A stretch of 64,000 nucleotides of DNA from positions 248,001 through 312,000 of the forward strand of contig JACATO010001453.1 in the NCBI GenBank assembly GCA_018389105.1, written 5' to 3'. Position numbers and translations under genes: made by a program. The first letter of the stretch is position 1. Each line of letters starts with the position of its first letter. Below are positions 60,116 through 64,000 of this stretch, piece after piece. The stretch is from Nautilus pompilius. Taxonomy: Eukaryota; Mollusca; Cephalopoda; Nautilida; Nautilidae. The notes under the pieces are model-generated. The model did not search any database. It worked only from the letters and a program-made list of their open reading frames with translations, and was not told where the DNA came from.

Positions 60116-63100
60116 CAAACAATGTCAACTTTTCATAATTTAGAAAACAATCGATATTTTGGCAAATGGCCAAAAATATTCAACTTATAGGTAAGACAAA
60201 CAATATTCCATGATTTTCTGCAATAATTTAGCTTTGTCTTGTCTGCAGCATTGACTTATATGCAAGTACATATGGTAAATCAGTCTCTCTTTACCTCTGC
60301 CATAGTCAGCTGATAACATTGTTACACAAAGTTTAGAAGCTGAAAGTATTTCTGATTCATCATAAATAAACACCTAGTTGTGGTGCAGGAGAACATTAAT
60401 CCAGAACCAAATGAATTTTCCATCTGTTTCCATATATGAAGGCTTTTTGTTGAATCATAATATTTGAAGCATTTCTTTGTTGGCTTTCAAAATCTATTTA
60501 TTTAAGTCAGTGATATTTGATCTTCAATGAATACTTAAAATAAATGCATACTATATACAGTTCTGGAGTGAGGAAGGGAAACTAATATAAAATTCTTCAC
60601 TAAAAATAAAGATGTTACTGTGAAACTTTTTTTCTTTATTTTATTTTTGTCTATTGGAAACCAATCATTGGAGCACTATATTCAGCATTTGATGAGTTAT
60701 TATGGAAACATTTATGACAGGCTTTATACCTAACTTGACCAAGTCACATGCATCACTTGAAGCAATAGATTTTGTCGCATAATTCAATTGTTTGGTTGAC
60801 AAAAATTGAAGGATCATGACATCTACAGTATCCAAGGGGAAAGACGGTATAAATGGACAATTAAAATATCAAGGAAAATAAGATGCAGTAACAGTTAAGT
60901 TTATTTTATTATATAAGAAACTTTAACTGTTAACAAAAGAAACTGGACATGTTGTTGTTTACAATAATTTGGGTCAAGTGAATGTTTGGCTTTCACCTTG
61001 ACACTGAAGAAACATTGAATTGCAGTTATATTTCCCTTAAATTCATATCTTGAATAAAATTGCATTAGATGTAGTGTTTGGTATTGCTTTGTAATTTAAA
61101 CCCCAGCAATTGGATTATCCAATTGATCAGTAATCAATTAAAATAGTCTAGCTTGTACTTTCAGAGAGATTCCTTTAAGTAAAAGTTACAATAGAATGGT
61201 GTTTAGATTATTTTCATCAAGAAACACTGTTGCTTCTGCTTTTATTTGCATTCAATTTCAAAGTTTTTATTCCTGTAGAATACAAAGTGATGTTATAGTC
61301 AGTTGTTATTGATTTGAAAAATGATAATCAAGGGTTGGCCATGAAGCTATTCTGAATAATCATCCATTAATGGAAGTATCACTAGTTAAATGTTAGACAG
61401 TTTGGAGGTCTATGAGCGATTTAGATCTGGTTGCAGGTCATTTCTTTCTTACTGCTAGAAACTCTGACAATTCATAAGATATACAGAAAACAATTGGCTT
61501 CAGAAGGATTTGGATACAGAAGGGGAATGACCAGTATATGAAGAAAAAACAGATTTACAGCCCTGTTGGAGTTCTGAGTTAATCCAGTTTATATTGTTAA
61601 GTCACTATGCTACTACTTTAGAAGATGAAGTTTACCTTCTATAATGGTTTGGAGTCTCTTTTTTCTTCTTTCTTTCTTTTCATAGGATGTAGTGAGTTTT
61701 ATGTGTCTGTTAAAGAAAAAATGAATAACTGTCATTTAACAAATTTTTCTGACAGCTAACACATGAAATTGATGCTAGCTACTCCTCTACCAATTTATCC
61801 ATTACCTTTTTGACTGAAGCATGTCATTGTCAGGATTTGGGACTGCTGACCTCACTGCCACTAATTATTGGACGGACGCCTAGAATTAAATTGGGCTGTT
61901 GGATTAGTGAGGTATGGCTTCTTGCTGTTGTTGCTGCCACTGCACTGACCCCAAGCAGGACAGCTCTCCTTCTCAGGAGTTAATTTCTATAATCAGAACA
62001 TCTGGCAGTGAAATGATACCGTGAAAAGCTCACCTAGAGCAGTAAATTGTAAGATTTGCTAATAAAGATCAGAAGTTTTGTAACTTAACTTCATTGTTGC
62101 TCTTCAGGAAAGAGTTCTAGTTAGATAAATGTGCTGGAACAAGGTATTTACCTAGTTGACTTCTGTATTCGTTCCCTTTTAATTTCCTCTTATTCAGATG
62201 ACACTGATGATTGCTTAAGTTCCATCTTTATCTCAGGCTAACCAAGACAAAAGGAACGCAATGTTTTCAGTTTACTTTTGTCCACAATTTGCTTAGCTTT
62301 GACTGCTATGAATAAATTACATCTTTTTGTATTTTCATGACCACACAAAAGTTAGAATTTCACCACTGAAGATGGTGGTAGAGAGATCATTGATGCTGTT
62401 ATTGAGATAGAAAGAATTGAATGCTGATTGCAGATGTTTGTATCTTGCACTGATATCTTGTGTGTATGTGTGCGCACATGTGCTAACATTTCTTATGCAA
62501 TTTTTTTTTTTTGAGAAAAGACTTTTAGCTCCTTTGTGGCATGTCATCTTGTGCTAGCAAAGATGAGGTTGCCATCTTGAAATTAAACTGCAGTGAATGT
62601 CAGTCACTTCCTTTGGTGGGGCCATTGTTTCAGGAAATAATTATAAATTTATTGGGCTTTATTCTTTGTCTTCTAAAACATTTCAATTATTTTTTAAAGA
62701 ATTGTCTTCTTTCTAATTAATTGACTATGAGAATTTTTTGATAGCATTTGTCTCGAGTTCTAGAATAGCTATAGATTCAGAAATATCTTCCTTTCCCTGG
62801 AAAGTTCTTAAAAAGTGGAGGAGCAGGAATCTCTGGCACGTGTCCATGCTCAGCCAGGGTTAATTTTGAAAAAGTCATGTTGGCTAACATCTAATCAGAC
62901 TTCCAAGTTAAAATTTGAAGAGCAAGATATAATTTCCAAAAATGTAGCTGTCCCACCAAAAACAGAACATTTGGCCAATTTATTATTTTATTTATTTTTT
63001 TTTTGCCTGAAAAAGTGGGAGAATGCAGCTCTCCTCTGGTTCTGCCAGCTTTGCCTCTGCGAAATCATATTTTTATTTCTTTATTTTATTATTTACTTAT

Positions 63101-64000
63101 TTCTTCTGTAGACTATTTAATAGTAGTACACCTTTGGTGGAAGGCAATTTTACAAAGTTCTTGTGTCCATACTTAGTGTGACCTTGTTTATCTGTGCTCA
63201 TGTACTTCTGTCTGGCATCCAACAGCAGTATTGTGATAATCAGGCTGGAAATAAGCAGAGATAATTTCCAGGGCTGTCTGGCTTCCAACTTCTGTTACAA
63301 AAAAAAAAAAATTCCTTTAAGAGACAGAGGATCCTCTAACTACATACCCTGGACATTCAAATGAAACCCGATTTGAAATAGCAGCAGCATAATGATATTT
63401 GGTCAGGTATCATTTGAACATCTCTTGTACACTTAGCAATTCTCTTGTAAACAAGCAACAACAACAACAGAGCTAAAAAGAGAGAGAGTCTGAGGTAGTC
63501 AGATTCCATCTCTAACCAGGTAGTTGCCTTTGCACTGAATCCTCCCCATTACATCAGGGCCTGGAGACAGCTGCCTGCACAGTGCATCATTGTACTTGAC
63601 TAACTGAAAAGCTCATGCTAGAATTCTTTTATTTAGTGTGGGGGTTAACTAGAGGGCTCCCACCTCTTGGAAACTTACAATGAGAGACAGGAATAGAAGG
63701 GAAAAAGAAACTGGAGTTGTGGAAGAGGTTTTCCAAACCAAGTGGGTTTCCAATGAGAACTGAACTTTGCACTACATGTGCAGCCATTTGCCTCCCGTAT
63801 AGCTGTATTATAAATAGGTAACCAACGTAATATATTTTATTTTGACTATACATTATGGCTTCAAATACCACGAGAATATAGCATTTTATTGAATATTTTC
63901 AAACTTTTACTCTGAGTAGGAAAGACCCCTCCCATTTTCTCATATCCACTCATTTCTACATGTCAGTTTCCCCCAAAGTCTGTTTCTTATCATTGACCTC

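Noticed and set aside
61655..61700. Strong polypyrimidine acceptor that could open the last NUDT21 exon
   Set aside because: Joining in the required phase gives Arg-Met-stop, not the conserved FNFIYN-like tail. It is probably a decoy, or belongs to another transcript.

Overview
The window is animal nuclear DNA. It has short exons separated by AT-rich introns with GT..AG borders, and about a third of it is recognisable transposon or tandem repeat. The NUDT21 exons have an invertebrate character, and the mix of ZBED/GTF2IRD2-like hAT, Tigger, Tc1, MULE, I-type LINE and tRNA-SINE debris fits a lophotrochozoan, most likely a cephalopod. That taxonomic call is inference.

Three host genes can be reconstructed exon by exon. 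(1) On the minus strand, 9.4 to 2.0 kb, five exons with consistent phases encode a homolog of vertebrate C18orf21 (UPF0711, recently named RMP24, an RNase MRP-associated protein). Its zinc ribbon is intact (CPYC in one exon, CKCC in the next). (2) On the plus strand, 20.0 to 25.2 kb, four exons encode the C-terminal end of a protein I do not recognise. It carries a duplicated KGxVVCQE motif and a hydrophobic C-terminus, and a third, dead copy of the motif exon lies at 30.6 kb. (3) On the plus strand, 37.8 to 53.5 kb, six coding exons encode NUDT21/CPSF5 (CFIm25, the UGUA-binding subunit of pre-mRNA cleavage factor I). They run from a GC-rich promoter to the penultimate exon. The short last exon was not found and probably lies beyond 64 kb.

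Mobile elements fill the introns and the space between genes. Three related hAT elements lie at 5.3-7.5, 13.3-15.4 and 18.7-19.8 kb; the first has a perfect 8-bp target duplication inside an intron of the RMP24-like gene. A LINE with a lost RT core segment is at 10.9-13.3 kb. Tigger/pogo remnants are at 10.6, 45.4-46.5 and 57.8-58.9 kb. A Tc1/mariner copy at 41.9-44.7 kb is split by a MULE. A tRNA-like SINE is at 50.5-50.95 kb. In the last NUDT21 intron, an unusual element at 54.3-57.0 kb has two inverted arms of about 650 bp, nearly identical in their inner parts, around a 227-codon ORF.

Two large tandem arrays stand out. One has about 27 copies of a ~72-bp GC-rich unit (16.65-18.60 kb). The other has about 51 copies of a 57-bp unit (33.92-36.81 kb), which is open on both strands and joins the remnant of another hAT gene without a break.
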